NCBI GenBank assembly: GCA_003550325.1
Contig: QKWP01000045.1
Coordinates: forward strand, 547,166 to 611,165
Direction of reading: 5' to 3'
Origin: Gigaspora rosea
Lineage: Eukaryota > Glomeromycota > Glomeromycetes > Diversisporales > Gigasporaceae
Length of the DNA: 64,000 bases
Both the position numbers and the translations under genes were made by a program. This document shows positions 34,220-45,974 of this stretch, piece after piece. The number at the start of each line of letters is the position of its first letter. Position 1 is the first letter of the stretch. Below the pieces are notes generated by a model. That model made no database searches, had not been told where the DNA came from, and worked only from the letters and a program-made list of their open reading frames with translations.

Positions 34220-35651
34220 ACCTTTATAAAAACCAGTGTGAGTAGCTGCTTCGTCTTTTACTAAAAAATTTTTGTTTTTCGTTTGTTCAGAAATTTGTAC
34301 AAGTGATCATCAGAAAGAGTTGCTTTTGTTTTTTTTTGTTTGCCAGAGGGTTTTTTGATTTAATTTTTTTAAAAAAAGTTATAACAATTTAAGTTTTACT
34401 ATTAATAAGTGGATATCTTTTACTGTTCGGTACTATATTTATTATTTTAAACCTACTTCAGCATATTGTTCTGCTCTTCGGTATAATAATAGCACTGGTT
34501 TTCCTAGTTCATTCTATATAATTTACTTATTATAGGAATGATTTGTAGGTACTAATTCATGTGATTTTATATATATCTTTTTTTTAGCTAATGAAATTGT
34601 AAAATCAAATTTATATATGTAAGTTTATACAAAACCAACATGTTTCTTTATTCTTTATACAATAAGTTAAAATATTTTGGTACAATAATAACATTTAAAA
34701 AAATTTATATATTAGGACCCAATATTTGAAAATAAATATAAATCTGAGGGTCACAATTACAAGATTGTGGGATCAAGTTTAGAAGGTGACAAAAACTTAG
34801 TCAGGACCATAATTGGAAAGGATTGGTAGAGGATGTCCATAAAAAGAAAGGAACAAGATTCATAATTAAGAAAGCAGTCACTAGCATAGCTACAAAGTCA
34901 GTGATAACTATATAATGCATAATCTATCAACAAATGATATAAACATTAAAGAAACCTAATTTAAAGTTAATAGATTTAAGGACATTACAAATTTGAGAAA
35001 CAAGACAATCTGGCTTGTGGGTTCTGTAAAATTAGAGAACTGTGAATCTCAAAATTAGGACCCTATACTACAGAGCCAGAAACTCAGAACATTAGATAAC
35101 AAACTTAATAGAGTATAAACTATCTTACAAGTATAATAAAGAATTTAAAGGCCACTGCACTATTTGTTGATCTCTGCAGAATAATAGCTCTGGCCTTTAA
35201 GAGATGTAACAAATTCTAAAAGTGTCTAAAGATCTTCAGAATAGTGGAGAAGAAAAAAATAAGGACTCAATTTAAAAATATTTATTTATAACGGCTTAAT
35301 TTTTGAAAATATTACAAATAAAGTCTAATATAATTACAAAATTATTTTACTATATTATTGCAACAACTATTTGCTTTATATAAAATTGTAAGAAGAAATC
35401 AATTGTTACTCAAGACATTGTCCAAAAAATTTTAATAGGATTTTTGGACATTGGGCAATGTCCAATTTGTCCAATTAATTTTAATAATTTTCTGGACTAT
35501 TGGACATTTTACAATATTCAATAAAAGAATCAAATTAATTAAACATATTTCTAATTATATAAATTGAACACATGTCCAATTGTCCAATAATATTATTGGA
35601 TAAAATTTAGTAATATAAAAACTGGTTAAATAGATATATAAATTTTAATAA
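34220..35651. other. AT-rich intergenic, nothing recognised
   Basis: Near 35,420-35,600 there are repeated GGACATTG / TTGTCCAAT words resembling the interior of the hAT MITE, but no termini. Confidence 0.4.
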
Positions 35652-36167
35652 TTAATTTATGATTCGCCTAAGAACCAGTGAAATAACATAGTAAATCGTG
35701 AGAAAATTTACTATTGTTTTTGCATTTTTTGGAATCTGGAGTTTTCCAAAGGACAAACTGATTTTCTACTAAGTTAATATCTCTTTTAAATTAAATAAAA
35801 ATTGTAAGGAGAAAATTCTGGTCATAATGGCAGTTAAATTATTAAAATTGGCCTAGTGGATCAAGAGATATGAGTATTTTTGTCTTTACAACTATATAGT
35901 GTAAACAAAAAGTAAACATATAATCACGAAAACAAAAATGCTCATATCTCACAACCCACTAGGTTAATTTTAATGATTTAACTACATTATGACTAGAATT
36001 TTATCCTTTACAACTTGTACTTAATGTAAAAGAGATGTTTACTTAGTAGAAAATTGGTTGTTCTTTGGAAAACTCCAGATTCCAAAAAAGCCAAAAAATA
36101 CATAGTAAACATATCCTACTGTTTACTATGTTTTTTTTTACTAGTTTTTATACAGATCATGAATTAA
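35652..36167. mobile_element. palindromic element related to 30,878 (about 516 bp)
   Basis: The outer arms are TTAATTTATGATTCGCCTAA and the mirrored TTTAATTCATGATCTGTATA. The inner arms GGAATCTGGAGTTTTCCAAA and GAAAATTCTGGTCATAATGG are mirrored about 35,910. It shares the order of blocks and several words (ATAGTAAA, GGAATCTGG, GGCCTAGT) with the 550-bp element, but is more AT-rich. Confidence 0.7.
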
Positions 36168-36980
36168 ACAACTTGAAATAATATGTTAAGTTAAAATATA
36201 ATTAATACTAATAATAAAATAAATATTAAATTATGACAACACAGGGATTACAGCCAAACCTCCATAAATGATGCAATCTCCATAAATGCAATACCTCTTT
36301 AAATGCATATTTTTCTTCTCTGTAAGATGTTATTAGTACTAAATGCATGTTCTATATTCTGTAAATGCACATCCTTTTAAATAACATTTTATATTACACT
36401 AACCTCTCTAAATAATTTAAGATAGGTTATACAGTTTTAGTAGAAGTTATAGAAGTTATACAAACTTGATGATCTAATTTTAAGCTGCAATTTAATTGGC
36501 TCACTCTAAATGCAATACCTATAAATGCATATTGTAGGCTTGTCCCTACAAGCTATATAAGAAATAATTAATAAAACTAGAATTATAATAGAAATAATAA
36601 TTATAAGAAAAATTTTAGTACAAGAAGTTATAATAATAACACTATTATAATATTATTTTTTACTAAAATAACAAGCTATTAGTTTAAATAGTTTTAAACT
36701 CTTATTGTTGATAAGAAAAATTAATGTAATATATCTTTACAACGATATTATATATATTTTAGTTTGTGTATTATTTCAAATTATTGTATTAATTAAAACT
36801 ATAATTGAAATTTTACTCTTTGTGATTTTACATATATAGTTACTTATTAATTCCACTAAAAATATTAATAAAAAATCCAAAAAAATTTATTTTTTATATA
36901 TTATAATATAGTAATAATTATATTTATTCTAAACAATATCTTATTTATAATTATAAATTAGTAAACAATACCAATACTGA
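36168..36980. other. AT-rich intergenic with ATAAATGCAAT words
   Basis: Positions 36,240-36,570 contain repeated CCTCCATAAATG / ATAAATGCAATACCT words and ends reading CAGGGA...TCCCTA. This could be a pogo-like relic, but no TA duplication was found. Confidence 0.35.
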
Positions 36981-37090
36981 GCAAATTGTCAAATATAATA
37001 ATTTGGCTTAACTAGACAAAAATAAACTACTTTGCAACATATGCTTATTTGTCTAGTTAAGCTAAATTACTATTATTTAATGATTTTTGC
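36981..37090. repeat. palindrome, eroded relative of 18,730 (copy 3)
   Basis: The arms GCAAATTGTCAAATATAATA / ATTTGGCTTAACTAGACAAA pair with their inverse. The core ACTACTTTGCAACATATG aligns with GCCGCTTTGCGGCACGTG of the 18,730 copy, with seven differences, all G:C->A:T. Confidence 0.65.
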
Positions 37091-37100
37091 AATGTATTAT

Positions 37101-37886
37101 ATAAGGTAAATGGGAGTATTGTGACCAGGTTAAAGTTTCTACTAATAAAATTTTTTTAATAAGCAAGTAGATTTTTGTATAATTTTTATTATTTGAACTA
37201 TACTTAATAAAGAATAAATTACTGTAAAAAAATCTTTATATTATATATAGTTTTAGATACAAATAATTAGTACACAAATATAATATAAAAACTAAATTCT
37301 AGGAGGTATTGTGGCCAATTATTTGACAGTGAATAACTTTTGATTTACTGGTCCGTTTTGGGTGATTTTACCACCAAAATGACCGTCTCGGTGAGACGAT
37401 TCTAACAAGCACAAAATCGTTAAAATCCAATCACGGGATTCCAAGATCGTTAAAGGTAAATATGTAAAAATTTTGCAGATTTACTAATATAATTTTATAA
37501 AATAAGATAAATTTATATCGATCTCAGGACCCCATGATTAGATTTTGACAACTTTATGCTTGTTAGAATCGTTTCACTGAGATGGTCATTTTGGTGGTAA
37601 AATTGTCCAAGACAGGTTAGTGGATCAAAAGTTATTAACTATTAAATATTCTATATATATTTAATAATTAATTCAAATATATGCAAAATTTATTTTTTGC
37701 ATCAATGATGATATCTTGTGATTTAGTGATCGGAATTGGACGAAATTTATACTATTCAATTCGTCTTGATTAGACAAATTGAATGGTATAAATTTCTTCC
37801 AATTCTGATTGTTAGATCACAAGATATTTTACTTGGCCACAATATAGCAATACCCCTCCTAGCCACAATACCCCTATTTACCTTAT
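37101..37886. mobile_element. nested fold-back element (about 786 bp)
   Basis: The termini are ATAAGGTAAATGGGAGTATT and the mirrored ATAAGGTAAATAGGGGTATT, with a second internal copy of GGGTATTGTGGCC-like sequence on each side. Inside are arms related to the 927-bp element (CAAAATGACCGTCTCGGTGA mirrored by CACTGAGATGGTCATTTTGG) and a separate hairpin at about 37,735-37,830 (TTATACTATTCAATTCGTC). The target site is AT-rich (TATA), so the duplication is ambiguous. Confidence 0.65.
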
Positions 37887-38537
37887 ATATAGGTTTCCAG
37901 ACCGGTTTGAGAATTCCTATCTGTGACCTATCGGGTCAATTATCTTTTCAACTGAGTACCGGAAACTAAACACAGTTACCCGATTAAAACGGGTTACTTA
38001 GTTGTAATCAGGTGATCCCTATCTAAATAAAACAGATCACCGGTTATGTTTGGGCGACCTGGATAAACTATTAGTGAAGTCAAGTCAACAATACAAAAAA
38101 TACATAATTTTAAAGAAATTTCATATAAAGAAGCATGTTCTCCTATGGCTTATTAACAGATAATCTGTTTATTAATGGGTGATCCATTTATTGGCGGATG
38201 ACCTGTTTATATATTTAAACTGGTTTGTTAAAATATAACCTGGATATTAATTTTTTAGGCTGGTTATCAGTTTCATAGTTATTTAGGTCAGAACTTGGAA
38301 CTCTATATATATATAGTATCCAATAAATTATAATACCCAATTAAATTATTTGGACAAATTGGACATTGTCTAAATGTTCAAATATTCAAATTGTTGGAAA
38401 TATCCAATATTATAATATACTATTTCTGATTGTTATACTATGTTATATTTATATTGCCATAGTCATATATCTATTATTTATATTATATCTATATCTATCT
38501 ATCTAAATCTATCTATCTAATCCAAACCTTCTAATTC
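37887..38537. other. intergenic with short repeats, no gene
   Basis: A CTATCTAT microsatellite lies at 38,475-38,520, and GGTGATC/GATCACC words near 38,010-38,190. The ends TATAGGTTTCCAGACC (37,887) and TATAGAGTTCCAAG (mirrored, 38,308) may belong to another small element, but pairing is weak. Confidence 0.35.
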
Positions 38538-38900
38538 AGAGTTTGTATATTTAAACATTTTTGATTGGTCGTATCCAAAAAGTGTGGTCTAAATGTAGAA
38601 AAAACTAACAAAAATATGTAAAGTAATTATTAAAACATTTTTTTCTATCTATCTTTTATCTTCTTCTTTCTATCTTTCTTTCTAAATCATTTAATTCAGA
38701 GTTTGTCCATTTAAGCGTTTTTGATTAGTTGTATCTAAAAAATGTGAACTAAACATGAGAAAAACTAACTGAAATACGTAAATAATTATTATATCATTTT
38801 TTTTAGTTATTATTATTATTAGAATTTTTTTCTTTTTTTATAATTAAATTCAGAGTTTGTACATTTTAACTTAATTTTAACTTATTTGATTAGTTGTTGG
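38538..38900 (+). repeat. about 160-bp tandem repeat, 2-3 degenerate units
   Basis: Units begin TTCAGAGTTTGTAYATTTAA and include TTTTTGATTRGTYGTATC and GAAAAACTAAC. A further start occurs near 39,470. Confidence 0.6.
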
Positions 38901-38904
38901 CAAA

Positions 38905-39210
38905 TTACTTGCAATTGTTGATTGTTTGGTGATTATATATTTATGAATGAATGTTTTGGCTGTCTAATTTGTAGATTATTTGATGGTTATGTATTTGTGA
39001 ACTGTACATTTTAGATAGGTTTGTTAATTGATTGTCTAATATGTAGATTGTTTTGAAGGTTACATATTTGTAGATTGTACATTTTAGCTATTTTTGGTTC
39101 AATTAGATTGTTTGATGATTATGTATTTGTGAATTGTATGTTTTGGCTATCTAATTGTGGATCGTTTGATAGTTATGCATTCATGAACTGCACATTTTAG
39201 CTGTTTAAAA
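38905..39210 (+). repeat. degenerate minisatellite, about five units of 60-70 bp
   Basis: Each unit carries AGATTGTTTGATGGTTATGT, ATTTGTGAACTGTACATTTT and AGCTGTCTAAT variants. Confidence 0.65.
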
Positions 39211-40147
39211 TATTTAGTAAGTTATTAGTTATTAGAATATAATCTAAAATAATTTGCACTTTGATCGACATAAAGCTGTATACTAATTGGTCTTTTATTT
39301 TTGATTTGATTGAATAACCTAGTACATATACATATTATATTATTCATATGCAATTTATACTACATCATCCATTTGAATGGTGTATAGAAAAATTTATTTT
39401 TAATTATGATTTTTCATATTAATGTATTAATGATATGATATAAGTTAAACTAACAATATATAATTTAATTTTGGGTTTGTATACTTGAATGTTTTTTTGG
39501 CCATATTCCTGTATTTAAAAATTCAAAAATGTGATTAATTGTGAGAAAATTTTTGGTCAGCCTAATGATATTTTTTAAATTAATAAAAATAACATTCACA
39601 CAAGAATAATTTTTCACTTTATATTATCATTCAGTTAGAATTTTTAATTTTTATTTATTTTTATTTTTTTTTAACTTTTTGTAAATTAATAGAATTTATT
39701 TTTATTTATTTTGATTTTTTTTAACTTCTGTAAATTAATGGGATTTATTTTTATTTATTTTTATTTTTTTTAACTTCTGTAAATTAATGGTATTTATTTT
39801 TATTTTTTTTATTTTTTTTTAACTTCTGTAAAGTTATGAGATAAAGTTCATACCTAAGATTAGGCCAGACAAAGTTAGTTTTTTGTTTTTAACTACATAA
39901 ATCTGAAACTTTAGTCAGTTGGTTGAATTTTTTTTAAATTTCTGTAAATTAATAGGATAATGTTTACATCTAAGATTTGGCTACAAGAAATTGATTTTTT
40001 ATTTTTATTATATAAAATCTGAAAACTTCAGGTAGCATTTCAATTTTTTTTATTTAATTTGCATCTATGATTTGGCTAGACAAAGTTGATTTTTTATTTT
40101 AAATTTACATGAATCCAAGAACTTAAGTCAGTAGATTGGTTTTTTTT

Positions 40148-41403
40148 TTTTAATATTAAGAGTGTAGCTCCTGCCCAAACTTTATTAATACTAAAGCAAA
40201 TTGACATATGGCGGTGCCTTTTATACATACATATTATATACAAGTATTGGAACTAGGACTTCAGGCTATGAAACCTTTTATCCACGGCTAAAACCCACCA
40301 GAGCCTTCCATATTCTCATTTATATAGTTGACCTGGATTTGTACGTCCCTATTCAACCAACAATCAACATTCACATGTCCACCACTTTACCCACATTTCC
40401 TAATAATCACTTCCAATTTGGTGTGTGTTGCCAGGTAGGCGCTTTGTGCTTCCAAGTTGGTGTACCCAAAATCTGGTAACCCAGAAAATCCCTTACTAGC
40501 ATACTTCTCAGGGTTCGTATCTCAATCCATGCAGCTGCCTCTACCACATTGGGTAAGTATCTCAAGCCTGCATACTGCCGCAACCAGCTAGTTTCGTATG
40601 ACTTGAGGACCCAGAATTTAACATTCCGAATTTGAAAATGTGCGAATGACTGTACTTCTGCTATAGTGGCAAGGACTTGGGCTTTCGCAAATGCTTCCAG
40701 TGCCGAATATAGTTGGATAGCATTATAAGGCTAGAGAGAACCCGATCACCACTGCATGCACTTATACCAGCATATACCCGTATTGGTGGTCACAAATCCT
40801 CTTAGCGTCCAAAGACTCCCATATGGGTATGCCCAAAGCTCCGTTGGGTCTTGACACGTACACGCCTCTATGTTTCCGCCTCTTTTTGGCCAATTAGTTC
40901 TGTCTGCCCTTCCGAAGTTCACTAGACCCTAGTACCCGGTCAGTTACTCTTTGGATCCTTTCCAGTAATTCCAGACTACCAATCCAGTCAGCCTGGAAGG
41001 ATCAGTCTGCCAGGCTTTAGGTGTCTAAGGTCTTCCTTTCCTTGATCCATGCTTCTATAACACATGACCTTTTCCTCCGGTACGACTCCAGCGGCCAGGT
41101 TGGTGGGCCCCCTTTTGCCATAAAGGCTCTTGCCTATCCAGTTTCCCGTCAGTTACAGCTAAGATCCTTTTCCCCGGTACTGTCGAAAGTCCAGCTACCT
41201 CTCCACTCGGGACTTGCCAAACGGGTTTCATTTGTTCTGGTCCTTTGGCTTTTACCAAGGCTACAGGTAATCTACCACACCGATCGATGAACAAATGTTA
41301 CCGTAACACAGACCTATTTTTCAATTCGTCTCCAGTGGGATTTGAACTCTAGACCTGCTGCTTGGGGGTGACAACCAAACAACTTCTCTATATCGCCACA
41401 CCC
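40148..41403 (-). mobile_element. SINE-like retroposon with tRNA-like head, copy 2 (about 1.26 kb)
   Basis: This is the same element as at 5,588-6,908, on the same strand. It is flanked by a near-perfect 16-bp duplication TAGATTGGTTTTTTTT (40132-40147) and TAGATTAGTTTTTTTT (41404-41419), which interrupts a satellite unit. A long duplication, an A-rich 3' end on minus and a tRNA-like head with AGTTCAAATCCC together indicate target-primed retroposition by a partner LINE. Confidence 0.8.
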
Positions 41404-42103
41404 TAGATTAGTTTTTTTTAATTTGGTAAATTAATAGGATAATATATTTGGGCAAAATCTGAAAACTTCAATCAGCAGTCTGATTTGTTTTCTCTTTATT
41501 TAATCTACAACTAAGATTAGGCCAGGCAAAGTTGATTTTTTATTTTGATTTATATAGATATGAGAACTCAAGTTGGTTGATTGGTTTTTTTTTTAATTAA
41601 GTAAATTAATAGGATAATAAGAGAAATTGATTTTTCATTTTTATTACACGAAATCTGAAAACTTCGATTAGGCAGTCCAATTTTTTCTCTTTATTTAATT
41701 CATATCTAAGATCAGGCAGGACCCGAATAATCTATATGAAGTTATATTTGAGCATCATAGTAAAAATTTTTTTGGTTAGCACTTTTGGTTTGGTATATTA
41801 TACACATCAGGTCGAACTTTTGTCTATGTTTATCTTTTTTTGAAATACAACGCCACTAAAAAAAAGACTGAACTTACTCCTTACACTCACAAAAAAAAAA
41901 AACAGACTTGTATCACTAAAAAAAAAAAACAAAAAAAAAACAAAAAAAACTAACTTATACTCACTAAAAAAGGAAAAAAACAAAGTTCAAAATCTCTTAA
42001 GCCTATTTAATCCACAAGCTACCAAGGATCATAAATATATATTGTACTTGGATTTGGAAATTGTCCCAATTTGGAATCTGGCCTAATCCTACCTCTAACA
42101 CTA

Positions 42104-42121
42104 GCCCTAACCCTAACCCTA
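42104..42121 (+). repeat. short interstitial telomere-like CCCTAA tract
   Basis: GCCCTAACCCTAACCCTAAA, about three CCCTAA units, lies directly at the left insertion site of the 4.4-kb element. TTAGGG/CCCTAA is the usual fungal telomere unit. Confidence 0.6.
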
Positions 42122-42551
42122 AAGTAGTGTTCCTCAGATCCGATCCGAGGACCCAGATCCACAATTTATAGGATACACCGAATTCAGATCCAAATAAGGA
42201 TCCAATTTGAAGGATCCGTTTGGATCCGTTCACGTTGATTGGCTGTATTTAATAGATTCATATTGATTAGTTTTACAGATAAAAATAGAATACAGTACTT
42301 TTTTCATACATTAGTAATTTTTTTAAATTGTAACTGCAGTCCATACTTTTTTTTTTGTACAGTAGTTGTATTTTTTAAAACGTTGTTGTTTTTAGACCAA
42401 TTTCGAGATTTGGAATCAGCATTGAAGTCGCCATACCTTGAAGCTATCGAAATTGTTGTTGCTATAGAGTCATTCTTTGGTATAAAGTTATACTTTAAGG
42501 TGTCTTTATATTTTTAGTGCTAAAGAAGACTCTTCACAAATGAAGCTTTAA

Positions 42552-42921
42552 GGGTAGGGTGAACGTAGATCATTTTTAATAGTGATCACGTTGTAATCAT
42601 ATGAAATCAGGTGATCGACCGATCAGGATTGTAAACAACATAGATTCAACCAATCAGAATTAATAATTTTTGTGCGACCTAAAGAAATTTGGGGTCACCT
42701 AAGTTTTTTTACCAATATACGAAGGTAGGTTTTTTCAAATGATATAGGGGTTTAAAATTTTACTATAACAAATAAGAAGCTTCAAATTATATGCCACGAA
42801 ATTTTGGGGAACATTGGCAATAATTCCAAAAAGGTTTATTAAAAGCATGTGTTTGATTTCTATATAAAATTTTTCTGTATCACGTAAATCATATGAAAAT
42901 TGATCTATGTTCACCCTACCC
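42552..42921. mobile_element. MITE with TTAA target duplication (370 bp)
   Basis: The termini are GGGTAGGGTGAACGTAGATC and the mirrored GGGTAGGGTGAACATAGATC, flanked by TTAA on both sides (42548-42551, 42922-42925). TTAA is the piggyBac target; TAA (Harbinger) cannot be excluded. An eroded relative is at 23,423. Confidence 0.75.
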
Positions 42922-43127
42922 TTAAGTATTTTGTATATTTCTAAGATTCACCTTACCTGGGTATACCTTTGGTAAGTAGTTTTAAATTTCAGGATCTTGA
43001 AATTAATAAGTTCAATAAGATTTTTTAGTGTATTTAAGAATGCAATAAAAACATATTTTATTTTTTTTCAAGTAATAAATAGGTTTGACTTTATTCATTT
43101 TGTGGTATATATACAAGATAGCTTTAT

Positions 43128-43275
43128 ACCAGTATGATCACATGAATGTGTAACATGAAATGTGAGAGGTATGGTTTATGCTCGTCAAAGTTGATGTCCA
43201 CTATGCTGATTTTTGCAAAATCTTTTTTGGTAAGGGTAATAGTTTTCATTTAGTTACTTTTGGAAGAATTGTGAT
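43128..43275 (+). repeat. dispersed 'ACCAGTATGATCACATG' repeat
   Basis: One full unit (ACCAGTATGATCACATGAAT ... TATGCTGATTTTTGCAAAAT ... AATAGTTTTCATTTAGTTAC) and a partial one from 43,458. Related units are at 7,462 and 14,059. Confidence 0.6.
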
Positions 43276-43722
43276 TTTTTTGTTAACATTTCGGCATTTA
43301 TGAATATATGCGCAGTGTATGCGCATGTGTGCACGTGAGTGCATTCGAACATATTATATACATCTGTAATGATTGATGTAGAAAGTGTCATTGAAAATGG
43401 TTATCGGATTACGATTTTCTGGTTAAATGGATCATTATAATTACAATTTTGATTTTTACCAGTATGATTATGTTGAATGTATAACATGAAATGTGAGAGG
43501 GAGCTAATTTTTGAAGAATCTTTTTTTTTTAATTGGGTGATTTTGATGGCACGGGATGACAACACGTGCATGTGTGAGAAAAAATTTCGTAAATGTGTGT
43601 AAATATATTGTAAATTGGTGGATACTGCATACTTGTCAAAAATAACATTTATATGTTGTAATTGACTAATAGTGTGGAGTATTTTTTTTTGAAATTATGC
43701 CTGTTTAGTATTGTTAATTAAT

Positions 43723-44035
43723 GGGAGCGGGTCAAAATCCCGACAAACAGAATCCCGACAGGTCATAATCCTGACAAAAAAATCTGACAATAAAAATCCT
43801 GACAATCCCGACAACAAAAAAATTATTAAATTTATTTAAGTTAGGGTTAGTGTTAGGTGAGTGTCTAGGTTAGAGTTAGGATGAGCGCCTGGGCTAGGGT
43901 TTGGTTTAGTTGATTTTATAGTAAAGTTGCTCAAGGAAAACTTTTTTTGATTGTTGGGATTTTTGATTGTCGGGATTTTTTTGTCGGGATTATGACCTGT
44001 CGGGATTTTGTTTGTCGGGATTTTGACCCAAACCC
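43723..44035. mobile_element. MULE-type MITE, copy 2 (313 bp, 9-bp TSD)
   Basis: It has the same GTCAAAATCCCGACAAACAG / GTCGGGATTATGACCTGTCG terminal arms as 9,148-9,456, flanked by a perfect TTAATTAAT (43714-43722, 44036-44044). The arms are less eroded than in copy 1 (CCCGAC kept). Confidence 0.85.
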
Positions 44036-44044
44036 TTAATTAAT

Positions 44045-45926
44045 GCATACATGATCTGATTTGAAATGTAATCTTATATCAAGTACTGTAATAAATAATA
44101 ATAAAATACTTTTATTACATGAAACTGTTTTAAGCCCTTGTATTCCTAATAAGGGAGTTATATAATCAATTATTGTTTGGCACTTTGCCTTTGTAATCAG
44201 ACCATGAGAAAATTTAAAATATGAATATTTATGATGATCTATTTAAATCTGTAATTATTGAGACATATGATTATTTGCGTGTTAATGTCGTAAAAGATTC
44301 GTCATAATTCATAATTGATCTATCACTATGAATTAATATTTTTATTTAAAAAATCAACTTTTGTTTGTTATTTGCACTTTGCATTTTCGAGATTTAAATA
44401 ATCAACTTCTATTTGTCATGTGCAATTTGTATCTTTGAAATTAGATTGGAATATGGACAACATTAATAGCATGCGTTGAGTCATAGACTATGTATTGCCA
44501 AAGGTAAGATTTATAACAGTAAATCATGATATATAAGATATAATAACTTCAACGTGAACTAACTCAACCCTAACCACATTTTGTGATTATTAGAATAAAG
44601 AGAGATTTGTATGAGAATTTTTTACAGTAATTCTTGATAGAAGCCACAATAATTTCGATCTTAAAACGTATTATATACCGAGTAACTTTGTAATCCACAA
44701 TAGAAATTGTGATAATTCTAATACATACTAATTCACCTTTTCATCATTACTGATATAAACCACAATGGCTTATTCATAATTACATGCTTGCACATTGTAA
44801 GATGTGTGAGTATTGGGTATACAACTAAAAACCACCAACAACACCACTATCTAATCAAACCAATGCCCTTTAATCATGCAAGACTCTTGAACCTTGAATT
44901 GGTATACAAAAAGGAGCGTGGTTAATTTGGTCTGGGTCTTGAAGTTCTTTTAGGGTCTTGCTATGGCGTGATTGAATGAAGATAAGTAAGTTGGCATGTC
45001 CAATTGGCTTCATTTTTTTTTTTGACATATGTCCAATTGAAAATGGACATATGTTCAAAAAAAATTGAAACCAATTGGATATAATGACATGCTATCCCTG
45101 AAGATAAGTATCTTTGGAATTTCTTGTAGATAGTTCTTCGGTTGGTTCAAATCTCACTATTTATATAATTCTTCTCTTTATTCTAGTTGCAAGGCTCTAA
45201 TGCAATTGTTATATTATTAATAATCATCACGTGATCAAGAACTTTGCAGATGATTAATCTAACAATGGAATGGATTGATTGTTCGATAAATCAGGTAATC
45301 ATAGGTTTAATCGATTTATGTTTTTATATAAAAGGTTATTAATTCGATCTTTCTTTCTTTAACTGGGCCAGACTAAATGGAGTTCGAAATTCTGGTTACA
45401 AATCACAACCAATGACACAAATTTACTTAGAATAATGAATATTTTAAGGGTAAAGTAAATTCAATTAAGTAATTTATTCAATGGTTTTGGATTAAAAGGA
45501 AAATTTCTTAGAGCTAACATATCTACACTTTTTTCGAAGGTTAGAATTCAACTTGAGAATTATGCTTTATTGAAGCAAAAAGGGGTCTTGTATACTTTCT
45601 CCTCGCTAACAAGTGTTAGCTCTAGTAATTATCCCTAAAGATCCTTGAATTTAATAACGCCTCTCGATACATGAAATTCGTAATAAAGTCCAAATCCTGT
45701 GACCTCACATTATAGTCTCGTGACATAATTTAGAGCTCTATTCAAACCCTAGTTACTCAGACCAAATTTATCGACACCTCAATCAAAGCTTTACTGTTAT
45801 TAGAGTTAGATAGGGTTGATTTTAATTGGGTTTAATAGCGCATAGTGGTGACTTTTGGACATAAGGTTCATTTTCGGCCCTTACAACATACGTAGTTTTT
45901 GATCAAATTATAGATATTAACAGATG
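44045..45926. other. interior of the 4.4-kb element, no gene recognised
   Basis: AT-rich. A minus frame of 62 codons at 44,870-45,058 overlaps the hairpin below and has no motif. Confidence 0.4.
44992..45095. repeat. about 100-bp palindrome
   Basis: GGCATGTCCAATTGGCTTCA and GACATATGTCCA are mirrored across an ATTGAAAA centre near 45,046. Confidence 0.7.
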
Positions 45927-45974
45927 CTGATCGTACTGGTCCTACGCGGCATCGCATGCTGCACAGCTATCTTA
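45927..45974 (+). mobile_element. eroded Helitron-like 3' terminus, copy 4
   Basis: GATCGTACTGGTCCTACGCG...CAGCTATCTTA matches the block at 16,140, with changes that are mostly transitions. The terminal CTRR has become CTTA. Confidence 0.4.

Noticed and set aside
24413-34520. Shared ACTGGTTTTCCTAGT at 24.41 kb and 34.49 kb as a repeat family
   Set aside because: Flanking sequences do not align beyond about 20 bases, so it may be chance or a very short relic.
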